NCBI RefSeq assembly: GCF_000193495.2 | Contig: NZ_AP023410.1 | Coordinates: forward strand, 2,800,501-2,864,500 | Reading direction: 5' to 3' | DNA: 64,000 bases | Origin: Acetobacter aceti NBRC 14818 | Lineage (GTDB): Bacteria > Pseudomonadota > Alphaproteobacteria > Acetobacterales > Acetobacteraceae | Notes under the pieces: generated by a model | Seen by the model: only the letters and a program-made list of their open reading frames with translations | Told to the model about the DNA's origin: nothing | The model's database searches: none | Shown: piece after piece, positions 38,687 through 47,441 of the stretch | How positions within the stretch are numbered: position 1 is the first letter of the stretch | Layout: the number at the start of each line of letters is the position of its first letter | Program-made: the position numbers and the translations under genes

Positions 38687-39556
38687 ATGTCTGAGCAGTG
38701 GCTGAACGAAGGGCTGTACGACAGCTGGGGACAGAGATTCCGGGTTCGCAAGGAACTCGCTCGCGTCAAAAGTCCTTTCCAGGACATTGTCGTGTTCGAG
38801 AGCGATTCCCATGGTCGCGTGCTCATGCTCGACGGCGTGGTGCAGATCACGGAAGCAGATGAGTTCGTCTATCAGGAAATGCTGACGCATGTTCCCCTGT
38901 TCACGCATCCCGATCCGCGTCGGGTGCTGATCATCGGTGCGGGCGATGGCGGTGTTCTGCGGCGTGTGCTGGAGCACAAGGCTGTGGAAAAAGCCGTCAT
39001 GGTGGAAATTGACGGCGCGGTTATCGAGCTGTCCAAACAGCATCTGCCGAAAATCGCTGGTGACGCATGGAATGACGCCCGTGCGGACGTGATCGTCGGT
39101 GACGGCATCGCCTATGTGGCCGAGGCGCCGGATGCTTCGTTTGACGTCATCATCGTCGACAGCACAGATCCGATTGGGGTGGGGGAAGTCCTTTTCACGG
39201 ATTCCTTCTACGAGCACTGCGCCCGTATTCTTGGGCCGGACGGTCTGATTGTGAATCAGTGTGGTGTGCCGTTCATGCAGGCGGATGAGCTGCATGAGAC
39301 GAGTCTCCGTCGGGCGAAATTCTTCCCGCAGGTGTCTGCCTACGTCGCGGCTGTACCGACCTATGTCGGTGGATTCATGACGCTGGGGATCGCCTCAAAG
39401 GGCGCTGATCCGACGCAGCAGGACGTGACGACAGTAAAAGCGCGAGCCAAACAGGCCGGCGTTCTGGGTAATACGCAGTATTGGACCCCCGAGATTCATG
39501 TGGGTTCCTTCAACCTGCCACCCTATATTGCAAAGCATCTTCCCTCCGGGAACTGA
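38687..39556 (+). CDS. speE: Spermidine synthase
   Basis: The 289-residue aminopropyltransferase joins decarboxylated SAM and putrescine. It shows the N-terminal beta domain (QDIVVFESDSHGRVLMLDG), the glycine-rich nucleotide motif VLIIGAGDGGVLRRVLEH, the acceptor-binding DVIIVDSTDPIG and QCGVPFMQ. The ATG is preceded by ATGGAGG. It is paired with speD, as in most bacteria using this route, and ends at a strong terminator. Confidence 0.96.
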   Translation: MSEQWLNEGLYDSWGQRFRVRKELARVKSPFQDIVVFESDSHGRVLMLDGVVQITEADEFVYQEMLTHVPLFTHPDPRRVLIIGAGDGGVLRRVLEHKAVEKAVMVEIDGAVIELSKQHLPKIAGDAWNDARADVIVGDGIAYVAEAPDASFDVIIVDSTDPIGVGEVLFTDSFYEHCARILGPDGLIVNQCGVPFMQADELHETSLRRAKFFPQVSAYVAAVPTYVGGFMTLGIASKGADPTQQDVTTVKARAKQAGVLGNTQYWTPEIHVGSFNLPPYIAKHLPSGN

Positions 39557-39576
39557 TGCTTGCGTCGATTGTTACA

Positions 39577-39622
39577 GGCAGGTCATCCCGTATTCAGGGG
39601 TAGCCTGCCTTCTTTGTTTTTA
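39577..39622 (+). terminator. Intrinsic terminator of speDE
   Basis: The stem AGGCAGG (39577-39583) pairs with CCTGCCT (39605-39611), with a partly paired interior (TCATCCC against GGGGTAG), and is followed by TCTTTGTTTTT. Confidence 0.85.
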
Positions 39623-40317
39623 CGATAAAATTTCCGAACAAGCGCCGATTGTGCTGCCTCTTGGTGCAGTCAGCACGTCGAATCGTAATGTTCGTCAAAC
39701 GGAAGTCAGAGGCGACTCGTCTGGTCATGGAATCGCTCTCCCGCAGGCCTGTGGGGCCGGGGGTGGCTATTTTTCCATGAGACGGGGGAAAAACAGGGGA
39801 TGGCCGACCGGATTGGAAGATTTGCCTCGCCTGAAATATTTTCACAGCAAGCAATCGTCTGATGTCATCTTGTGAGGCGAACGAGAAAGGGCATGTAGCA
39901 TTATGCGACAAACGAAGATCTGATGCCTTTGGTCGTAAAAGGCAGGGTGTGGAAAAGGAGTGCGATTAGGAGATTCTGTTGTAGGTATTGATTGTGTGTG
40001 AAATATATTTCACACAATATTTTGTAGGTCTGTTTTTCTCTGTAAATAAACAATAAAGCCAATTTTAAATATTTTTATTTTTTTTAATGCATAATTTACT
40101 TATATTTTATGTTTTGATATTTATTTATATCTGAAAAAATTCCTTACTGAACTTGAGAAAAGGTCGGAAGGTCTTGTTTGTCACGTTTTTTTTTTGATCG
40201 AACCCACTTCTTTTTGGTTGCCTGCCTGTCTTTCTTTTAATACAAGAGGCACAGACAGAATATTGCCTACGTGAGTTGCTGCGACGGGTCATGTGGGTGC
40301 AACAAAGGAACTGACGT
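39623..40317. other. Gene-free AT-rich spacer before the RTX-like gene
   Basis: About 695 bp without a believable gene. From about 39980 to 40200 it is strongly AT-rich with long A and T runs, unlike the surrounding coding DNA. It contains the perfect palindrome at 39995-40016. It presumably carries the promoter of the 40318 gene; an AAGGA ribosome site precedes that ATG. Confidence 0.6.
39995..40016. promoter_or_regulatory. Perfect 22-bp palindrome, likely operator
   Basis: TGTGTGAAATA is followed directly by its exact reverse complement TATTTCACACA. It lies about 300 bp upstream of the RTX-like gene in AT-rich DNA. Size and symmetry fit a dimeric transcription factor. The TGTGTGA half recurs in inverted repeats at 17855-17871 and 57009-57043. 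Confidence 0.55.
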
Positions 40318-41718
40318 ATGCCATTGATGACCGTTCAGGGTGCATCAGCTGGGGCGCATGTAGTCGTCACTGTTGATGGGGCTCTCACCGACCAGCTCGC
40401 GAGCCTGGTCTCGGATTTTAGCAGCACACTTACCGGAGAGATTGGCGGGATTGATGGTATCAATCTTGTTCCGGGTTCAACGGCTTTTGGTGGAAACGGA
40501 ATCGGATACGGCGTCGCTACCGTGGCTGGTTCCTACTCCGTAACGGGTGGCGTCGGTGCGATTGTTTTTGGTGGAGCCATCGGGTCAGGTGTCCCCAGCA
40601 TTCATACGCAGATTGATGCGTCTGGTGTGACCTCCAGCTTTGTCAGTGTTGAAGGTGGTACGACGGGCGGTGTCCAGTTCCAGGCAGGCAGCTCGGCAGG
40701 TCTTTTTGTCGCTGGCGCGGGCAATAATGCCTTCACAGGTGACCAGCTCTCCAACGCTGGCAACTGGATGGTGTTTGCGGGTTCCGGCAACGACACGGTT
40801 ATCGCCGGTGCGGGTCAGAACACGATCAACGCTGGAGCCGGTGATAACTTCGTCAACGTCAGCAACGGCACCAACACTGTCTATTCCTATGGTCACGACA
40901 CCATCTATGGCGGTGATTGCGCCAGCAACCAGACTGTCTCACTTTATGGTGGCAGTTCCTTCGTGACGGTCGGTAAAAACTCCTACGTCGAGAATGTTGC
41001 CGGTGGAGGCAGCAATAATGCGATTACGGTTGGTGGTGGGTCTACCGTTATCGGCGGTACCGACGATACGATCTCGCTGAATGGTGGTTATTCCACAGTC
41101 ATGACGGGTGTGGGTGATACGATCTCCGCCAGTGGTGATGCCTGGGTGCAGTATGCCGTCAACGCGGATGTTAGCGTTGCAGGCTCTCTTACCTTTGTTG
41201 GCGGCTATGGTTCCAGCACCATTACTGCCGGACAGAGCACCATCTATGGTTCGAACGGGATGAATGTCACCCTGAACGCTACCGAGCCGGGTTCAGGCAA
41301 GACCATCTTCTCTGGTGGAACGGGCAATGAGACACTCAATGCCTCTGGTTCGACATACGGTGTAGCAGCCTACGGTAACAATGCTGGAACCACCGGGTCT
41401 CAGGTGTTCATCGGTGGTACGGGTGCTGATACACTTGTCGGCGGTGTCGGTGATGCAACGATGACAGGTGGTTCCGGTCAGGCCAATACCTTCGCGTTTC
41501 GTGACGGAGTTGCTGGCGGTAACTATGTTATCACTGACTTTGGTTCTGCTGTTGGCAACACGGTTGGTCTGCTCAACTACTCTCAGAGTGAACTGCAGAG
41601 TGCCCTGTCAAATCAGGTCAGCGCGAATGGTTCTACGACTCTTAAGCTCGACGATGGTACCACCATTCTGTTCCAGAATGTTGCCAGCCTGAATTCGGGC
41701 GATTTCCAGATCTGGTAA
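40318..41718 (+). CDS. Secreted RTX-like glycine-rich repeat protein
   Basis: The 466-residue protein lacks a signal peptide and is made of Gly/Asn/Thr/Ser-rich beta-roll-like units such as FAGSGNDTVIAGAGQNTINA, TVIGGTDDTISLNGG and IGGTGADTLVGG. These resemble the calcium-binding repeats of type I secreted proteins. The C-terminal 65 residues (from about NYVITDFG, with LKLDDGTTILFQNV, ending FQIW) match the usual uncleaved type I export region. Arg, Lys and Cys are rare. An adhesin or biofilm-matrix role is likely by family; no transporter is encoded nearby. The two following genes may modify it. Confidence 0.8.
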   Translation: MPLMTVQGASAGAHVVVTVDGALTDQLASLVSDFSSTLTGEIGGIDGINLVPGSTAFGGNGIGYGVATVAGSYSVTGGVGAIVFGGAIGSGVPSIHTQIDASGVTSSFVSVEGGTTGGVQFQAGSSAGLFVAGAGNNAFTGDQLSNAGNWMVFAGSGNDTVIAGAGQNTINAGAGDNFVNVSNGTNTVYSYGHDTIYGGDCASNQTVSLYGGSSFVTVGKNSYVENVAGGGSNNAITVGGGSTVIGGTDDTISLNGGYSTVMTGVGDTISASGDAWVQYAVNADVSVAGSLTFVGGYGSSTITAGQSTIYGSNGMNVTLNATEPGSGKTIFSGGTGNETLNASGSTYGVAAYGNNAGTTGSQVFIGGTGADTLVGGVGDATMTGGSGQANTFAFRDGVAGGNYVITDFGSAVGNTVGLLNYSQSELQSALSNQVSANGSTTLKLDDGTTILFQNVASLNSGDFQIW

Positions 41719-41740
41719 TCTTCAGATTTTTGGAAATGAA

Positions 41741-41770
41741 ACCGGACCTGAAAAGGTCCGGTTTTTTTTT
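41741..41770 (+). terminator. Intrinsic terminator after the RTX-like gene
   Basis: ACCGGACCT pairs perfectly with AGGTCCGGT around a GAAA loop and is followed by nine T. It should separate the highly expressed secreted protein from the glycosyltransferase gene. Confidence 0.95.
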
Positions 41771-41929
41771 GTTCCATACGCTGGAGGTTTCTGGTGAGAG
41801 CATTTGCTTCTCTTGAAACTGTATGCCGCGTGGGAAAATGGATATGATGGCTGCATATGAAAAACGGTATAAAGTGTTAAAGTTGCCAGTGATTGTTTGA
41901 TTTTCTTATGAGAAAGCGACCGGATTATC

Positions 41930-44671
41930 GTGACTGAAAAGCAGCCTCAGGAAATTCTCGAAAAACGTCTTCGTCATGTCGAGGCGTTGCTGGAATGCTA
42001 CAGAGGAGCAGCTTTTCTCCATAGTGTGAGGGCTGATGTAAACGCGGAGGATGCCGCGCATGTGCGTCATCTTCTCTTTGGATGGAATAAAAGCCCTCTT
42101 TCCCGTGTTGGGCGGGCCCTTCGTGGCGGCTGGCTACTTGTGCATGGGCAGACTGTTGAAGGACGCCCCCTGAAGGAGGCTGTTCAGAGAGCACGAGAAA
42201 TTGTCGAAAAGGACGGTGTAAAGAGTCTTTATCGGCGAGTAAGAAGGCGCCTGGATGCGCGTTTACAGCAGCGTCCGAAAACAAAGAAAAAGTCAGGTAA
42301 AAGTAAAGAAATATTATCTGAAAATGTAGAAAAAGTATTGAATCCTTATAGGCAGGTTGTGCCACCCGCACGGGATCTGGGGCTTGTACCTAAAATATTG
42401 ATTGTTGCTGAACTCAGTATCCCGCAATGCGCAAAGTATCGGGTGTGGCAAAGAAAAGAAGAGCTGGAATTACTTGGCTGGGAAGTCGAGGTTGTAAACT
42501 GGCATGACCCACAAAGCGCTTTGTCCGCCATGCAAACAAGCTGGGAAGTCATTTTCTATCGCACCCCGGCGGTTTCTGTTATCCAGACGCTGATTACGGA
42601 AGCAAAACGCTTTGGTATTGAGCCCTGGTGGGAAGTCGATGATCTGATCTTTGATCTCGAGCTTTATGGGCAGAACAGTAATCTGCTCTCATTGAGTAAA
42701 TCAGAGCAGGAAATTCTCCTTGAAGGTGCTGGGCTTTACCGGGAATGCCTGCAACTGTGTGGACGTGGCATCGCTTCTACGCGTGTTCTTGGCGACATCA
42801 TGCTGCGCGCTGGCGTCAGGGAGGTTTGTGTCATTGAGAATGCGCTGGATGGCGAAACCCTGCGGATTGCCGACCAGCTTCTGGCTATCGAGAAAGCTCC
42901 ACGGGAAAACGGGGATATCGTCGTTGTTTACGGATCGGGGACACGTACCCACGATCAGGACTTCGTGGAATGTGCTGCGGGGCTGGCGGCAGCTATGGAT
43001 ATTGAGCCACGCTTGGTCCTGAAGATTATTGGTGAACTCACCCTGCCGGATGATTTCCGGAGATTTGGTGCCCGCGTGGAATATCTGGAAGGGCGTGATT
43101 ATGCGGGATACATGGCTGTCCTCGCCGGAGCCGATATAGCCATTGCGCCGCTTGAGCCATCAATTTTCAATGACGCCAAAAGCAATATCAAATTTTTGGA
43201 AGCAGCTATCCTGCAGGTTCCGGCGGTCTGTTCGCCCTGCGACACCTTCCGTGACGTGGTCGAGGACAATAGGAACGGTTTTCTTGCAAAAGATAAAACC
43301 GACTGGAGAGAGATGCTTCTTGCGCTGGCGCACGATGAGGCTCTTCGCGAGCGTATCGGGCATCAGGCGCGATTGGATGTACTGGAGCATTACCGGCCTG
43401 AAGCCATAGCGCGGCAGCAGGTTGCCGTGCAGTTTCCATCGCCTGAACGACGCAAAACGGATCGCCTGCGTGTTATGGCAGTCAACATATTCTTTAAACC
43501 GCGATCTTTCGGTGGCGCTACTCTTGTTGCTGAGGAAATGGCGACACATTTATCAGCACTTGAAACTGATGTTGCCGTATTTACCTCCTACGAACCGATC
43601 CCCGCGCTATTTTCCTCCTCTCTTCGCTATGAAATCGAAGGGCTACCTGTCGTCGGATCCCCGCTTTCCACACATATCGATCCGATTGCTGGGCTCGATA
43701 ATCCTCGCTGTACTGCCCAGTTTATCTCATGGGTAAAAGCATTCCGGCCTGATGTCGTGCATTTTCATTCGATACAGGGACTGGGTCTGGGGATGTTGCA
43801 GGCCTGTCTGGAAGAAGGTGTGCCATTCGTGGTGACGCTTCATGACGCGTGGTGGTTGTGTGAACGACAGTTCATGGTCAAACCGAATGGGCGTTATTGT
43901 TTCCAGCGTCACATCGACCTCAATGTGTGTCGATCCTGTCTGCCGGGGGCCATGCACCTCAAGGTACGTCAGGACATGATGCTGTCGATGCTGAAAGAAG
44001 CCTCACTGCTTCTGACTCCGAGCGAGTCCCATCGTGCCCTTTATCTGGCCAACGGTTTTGATCCCGAGCAGGTGAAGGTGAATAGAAACGGTTTCAGTTG
44101 GCCAAAGGTGCCACATAAGCCGCATCAGCCAAAAACGCCGATCCGGTTCGGTTTTGTGGGCGGACAGGAAGCGGTGAAAGGTTTTCCATTGGTCCGTGAG
44201 GTGTTCGAAGGACTGGAGAGCACTGACTGGGAACTGGTTCTGATCGATAACACGCTTAATCTCGGTTTTGCGTCGATGGATGTTTCAGGCTGGAAGGTGA
44301 AAGGCAAGATCACCATTCAGCCAGCCTACGGCGATGCAACACGGGATGATTTCTTTAATTCCATTGATGTGCTGCTGTTCCCCTCCCAGTGGATGGAAAG
44401 TTATGGCCTGACTGTGCGCGAAGCCCTAGCCCGTGATGTCTGGGTCATTTCCACGGCTCCCGGGGGGCAGGCGGAAGATATTGTTGATGGCGTCAATGGC
44501 AACCTCATTCCTCTCGATGGTCGGCCTGAGCCCTTGAAAACAGCGGTAGAAGGCATTCTGGCGCGACCTGACATGCTGGATTCCTATGTGAATTCCATGA
44601 AAGATGCTCTTCCGAATTTTAGAAGGCAGGCAGAAGAGCTGAAGCAATATCTTCAGTCCGTAGTCCAATAG
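41930..44671 (+). CDS. Large glycosyltransferase with two GT-B domains
   Basis: The 913-residue protein starts at GTG 41930. After a basic helical N-terminus (about 1-150, with KTKKKSGKSK), a first GT-B-like domain (about 150-510) shows VYGSGTRTHDQDFVECAAGL and APLEPSIFNDAKSNIKFLEA. A second group-1 (GT4-type) domain (about 518-913) shows FKPRSFGGATLVAEEMATHL, LHDAWWLCERQFM and LFPSQWMESYGLTVREALA, with the EX7E-like acids. There is no signal or membrane segment. It probably adds two sugars in sequence to a polymer, lipid or protein. The acceptor may be the RTX-like protein upstream, which is inference from position. Confidence 0.88.
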   Translation: MTEKQPQEILEKRLRHVEALLECYRGAAFLHSVRADVNAEDAAHVRHLLFGWNKSPLSRVGRALRGGWLLVHGQTVEGRPLKEAVQRAREIVEKDGVKSLYRRVRRRLDARLQQRPKTKKKSGKSKEILSENVEKVLNPYRQVVPPARDLGLVPKILIVAELSIPQCAKYRVWQRKEELELLGWEVEVVNWHDPQSALSAMQTSWEVIFYRTPAVSVIQTLITEAKRFGIEPWWEVDDLIFDLELYGQNSNLLSLSKSEQEILLEGAGLYRECLQLCGRGIASTRVLGDIMLRAGVREVCVIENALDGETLRIADQLLAIEKAPRENGDIVVVYGSGTRTHDQDFVECAAGLAAAMDIEPRLVLKIIGELTLPDDFRRFGARVEYLEGRDYAGYMAVLAGADIAIAPLEPSIFNDAKSNIKFLEAAILQVPAVCSPCDTFRDVVEDNRNGFLAKDKTDWREMLLALAHDEALRERIGHQARLDVLEHYRPEAIARQQVAVQFPSPERRKTDRLRVMAVNIFFKPRSFGGATLVAEEMATHLSALETDVAVFTSYEPIPALFSSSLRYEIEGLPVVGSPLSTHIDPIAGLDNPRCTAQFISWVKAFRPDVVHFHSIQGLGLGMLQACLEEGVPFVVTLHDAWWLCERQFMVKPNGRYCFQRHIDLNVCRSCLPGAMHLKVRQDMMLSMLKEASLLLTPSESHRALYLANGFDPEQVKVNRNGFSWPKVPHKPHQPKTPIRFGFVGGQEAVKGFPLVREVFEGLESTDWELVLIDNTLNLGFASMDVSGWKVKGKITIQPAYGDATRDDFFNSIDVLLFPSQWMESYGLTVREALARDVWVISTAPGGQAEDIVDGVNGNLIPLDGRPEPLKTAVEGILARPDMLDSYVNSMKDALPNFRRQAEELKQYLQSVVQ

Positions 44672-44742
44672 GATCGGTTCTTCTGATTCAGTCTGACCTG
44701 AAACCATCGGTGGTGAGAGGTGAGTTTACCCTCCATTGAGGT

Positions 44743-45960
44743 GTGCCCGATTACACTCGGGCCATGCTTGATCTTGCTGAATTCTCCAATGATCCATTAT
44801 TTGCGCGTGAGACGCTGCTTGCCCGGCTGAAAACTGCCGGGACGCCAGGTCAACAGGCGCAACTCCATTATCGTTTATGGGAAATGTGCCAGGTCTGTGG
44901 TGATGAAACGGCTGCTCTGAGTCACCTGAAGGCCGCAATGCATCTGGATCCGGTTCAGGGACCAGTTCGATCTGATGACGGATCTGTTCGGCGCATTGTT
45001 GTGCTGAATGTGCCGGGCACATTTCAGGCCAATGCACCGCTTGCCATGTTGCTGGATGACAGCACTGCTCTCTATACGCTGTGGGTTTCGGGTGAGCCGG
45101 ACAGACGGGAAGAACTGGCGGAAAGAATCAGAAAGCTGCGACCGGATGTCGTTATTCTTGCGATGGGCGAGGACGCCCGTCAGACGGCTGCCATCCTTGA
45201 AGCTGAAGCGATTGGCAAAGCGTCAGGCATTCCTGTTCTGAATGGAGGGGAGCGTATCATGCATATGGCGCGTTCAATGGTGCCGGAGATTCTGGCGGAT
45301 ATTCCGGGGCTTCTGGTGCCGCCCTGTCGTGTGGTCTGCCCACCTTTTGACAGGCTTCCGGATTTTCCCCTGTTGGTCAGGCCTGTTTCGTCTCATGCGG
45401 GGAATAGTCTGGCGCGCATTGATAACCGTGCGGACTTTGATCGCTATGTTCATGACACGGGTGCATCCGGATATTATTATGCGACGCATTTTATTGATTA
45501 TGTGAGTAAAGACGGACTCTACAGGAAATACAGGGTCGTTTTCGTCGATGGTGCGCCATATCCTGTTCATATGGCTATCCATGATGACTGGGCAATCTGG
45601 TATTATAACGCGAAAATGGAGCAGTTTCCTGAGAGGCGAGCGGAAGAAGCGCGGTTCATGCAGGATATGACGGCATTTTTTCCGTCTTCGGTCATGCAGG
45701 CGCTCCATGCGATTCCACCATGTATAGGACTGGATTATTTCGGGCTGGACTTTGGTGTTCTTGAGGATGGAACGCTGGTCGTCTTTGAAGTAGAAACCGC
45801 CATGATCGTGCATGATCGCGATCCAGACGATATTTTCCCATATAAAAGCGCCTGCATTGCACGTATCAGGCAGGCTTTTGAGCGCATGATTGCTAAACAT
45901 ATGCAGGGATATGCTTTAGAGAATAAAGGAGACGAAATTATTGCATGTGGCAAGAGTTAA
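44743..45960 (+). CDS. TPR / ATP-grasp domain protein
   Basis: The 405-residue protein starts at GTG 44743. Residues 5-70 form a short TPR-like helical region (AALSHLKAAMHLDP). A Rossmann-like segment follows (RRIVVLNVPG, PDVVILAMGEDA). The C-terminal half is a RimK-like ATP-grasp fold: PLLVRPVSSHAGNSLARI, YRKYRVVFVDGAPYPVHMAI, and GLDYFGLDFGVLEDGTLVVF with metal acids, then EVETAMIV. The usual Glu-x-Asn metal motif is altered to Glu-x-Glu-Thr. Such enzymes join a carboxylate to an amine or thiol; the substrate is unknown. It lies 71 bp after the glycosyltransferase and is probably in one operon with it. Confidence 0.8.
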   Translation: MPDYTRAMLDLAEFSNDPLFARETLLARLKTAGTPGQQAQLHYRLWEMCQVCGDETAALSHLKAAMHLDPVQGPVRSDDGSVRRIVVLNVPGTFQANAPLAMLLDDSTALYTLWVSGEPDRREELAERIRKLRPDVVILAMGEDARQTAAILEAEAIGKASGIPVLNGGERIMHMARSMVPEILADIPGLLVPPCRVVCPPFDRLPDFPLLVRPVSSHAGNSLARIDNRADFDRYVHDTGASGYYYATHFIDYVSKDGLYRKYRVVFVDGAPYPVHMAIHDDWAIWYYNAKMEQFPERRAEEARFMQDMTAFFPSSVMQALHAIPPCIGLDYFGLDFGVLEDGTLVVFEVETAMIVHDRDPDDIFPYKSACIARIRQAFERMIAKHMQGYALENKGDEIIACGKS

Positions 45961-46992
45961 TTTCTTTCTCTGCCTGATAGACAAGACTATTAGTACATCT
46001 GGTCCTGGTATTGATTTTTAGTTTTTTATACGTTGTATGATTGTGTGTGAGGATTTTTTTGGCATTTGGGTCGTTTTCAAATGTAGTTCTGTTTGTGTTT
46101 TAAGAGAAAAAATACGAAACGTTCAAATAATTACTGGATTATTTTTTCATATTTTAAAATAAATAATTGTTTATTTGTGTGTTTTTATTTATTTTTTTTG
46201 TAGAAATATCCAATTGAGTAAATTTTTTGTATTTCAAAATATATAGGATTTTGTCTTTTTGGATAGGGTTTAGTCAAGTATTCTAATCTGGAAGACTGGC
46301 GACAGGGATGCTTTTTCTGAATCCTGAGTGATAAGCTTACAGAAGAATGGGTGACTATACTGATATATAAAGTCTGGAACATACCAGTCAGTCTGAAAGG
46401 CGCTGGATCATCAGAAGCTTCCAGAAGTCCTGTTATAGGAAATTTCTTTCATGATCAGAGGAAGCGATAATCAATGATAAGGGCTTTGATACACTCTGCC
46501 TCAGCATGGTCGCGATGAAATTTTTCAGCGGGCTTGCGACACGATAATGTCCAGTTCGTCAGAGGCAGTATCACCGAGATTGCAGGTGATCGAGGGCACT
46601 TCATAGCGCCTTGGAGAAAATCTTGGTCAGGTCAACATCCTTATTCCTCAGCACGTAGTTGCAGGATAAGACTAGGTCAGTTCGGATAAGTAACAAGAAA
46701 TCTGTCTGTCGGGGCGTGTGCGACAAAGAGCCTGCTACTGCCAAACACGAACATGATTTCTGTACGAAAATGGATCGATGGAACCCGTCGTTCCATTGTA
46801 AAGCGTGACGTTCAAGCTACGCGATAGGCTTTTCTTTCGATTTTTTATGGCGAGTTGGCGTTTTTCGGTATTTTTTTCTGGTTTCTTTAAAATGTCCACG
46901 CTAATAACCGCGTTATTGGCCAGTGGCGCTTTATGGACAGCAGTGATCCATGCCTCTGGTCTTGGTAAGCATCCCAGGAGCGTGAGTGGTCC
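45961..46992. other. Long gene-free, AT-rich stretch before the HU gene
   Basis: About 1.03 kb without a credible gene. The part 46010-46270 is extremely AT-rich, while 46430-46730 has coding-like composition on both strands but is broken by stops in all frames, as in a decayed gene. I could not match it to a transposase. The last 150 bp should hold the HU promoter; AGGAG lies 12 bases before the HU ATG. Confidence 0.5.
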
Positions 46993-47262
46993 ATGAGTAA
47001 AGCTTTTATTGCTGCGGTCATCCAGGATTCGATCAATTGCACAGGGGTGGCCGCAAATAAGGCTGCGGCTGATCTTATGGATGCAATTGTGAAGGAACTG
47101 AAGCGGGACGGTGGTTTCACACTTCCGTCCTTCGGTACTTTTACGGTCAAGAAGACCAAGGCCCGCAAGGCCCTTAACCCGCGCACCGGTGAGCCGGTCA
47201 AGGTGAAGGCCGGAAAGACGGTGCGTTTCAAGGCAAGCCCGAACCTGAAGAAAGCTGTCTGA
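46993..47262 (+). CDS. HU-family DNA-binding protein
   Basis: The 89-residue histone-like protein bends and compacts DNA as a dimer. The family signature GGFTLPSFGTFTVKKTKARK and the beta-arm segment RTGEPVKVKAGKTVRFKAS are complete. The Lys-rich C-terminus SPNLKKAV is typical. It is a single gene with an imperfect hairpin just downstream. Confidence 0.95.
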   Translation: MSKAFIAAVIQDSINCTGVAANKAAADLMDAIVKELKRDGGFTLPSFGTFTVKKTKARKALNPRTGEPVKVKAGKTVRFKASPNLKKAV

Positions 47263-47271
47263 AAAAGGGCT

Positions 47272-47300
47272 GGTATGGCGGACTTAAAAGCCGTCATACC
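47272..47300 (+). terminator. Probable terminator of the HU gene
   Basis: GGTATGGCGG (47272-47281) pairs with CCGTCATACC (47291-47300) with one G-T pair. The following T-run is weak (GCTTTCT). It lies ten bases after the HU stop and just before the end of the converging tRNA-Gln gene. Confidence 0.55.
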
Positions 47301-47306
47301 GCTTTC

Positions 47307-47381
47307 TGGCTGGGGTGGGAGGGATCGAACCTCCGCATGGCGGAATCAAAATCCGCTGCCTTACCGCTTGGCTACACCCCA
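47307..47381 (-). tRNA. tRNA-Gln (anticodon TTG)
   Basis: On the minus strand a 75-base cloverleaf has acceptor arms TGGGGTG and CACCCCA, a discriminator G and an encoded CCA. The D-arm begins TAGCCAAGCGG. The anticodon stem GCGGA/TCCGC carries loop TTTTGAT with anticodon TTG, and the T-arm has GGTTCGATCCC. Confidence 0.98.
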
Positions 47382-47441
47382 GAAGCAGTTCGTGGAGATG
47401 TTCTAATCTGGCTCCACGCCTGCGTAAAGAGTGATTTTGTC

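Noticed and set aside
39498-39911. Two opposing frames after speE
   Set aside because: Both overlap the speE end or terminator and lack ribosome sites and similarity.
46805-46996. Short Phe-rich frame before the HU gene
   Set aside because: It lies in the expected HU promoter region and reads through T-rich DNA; no family match.
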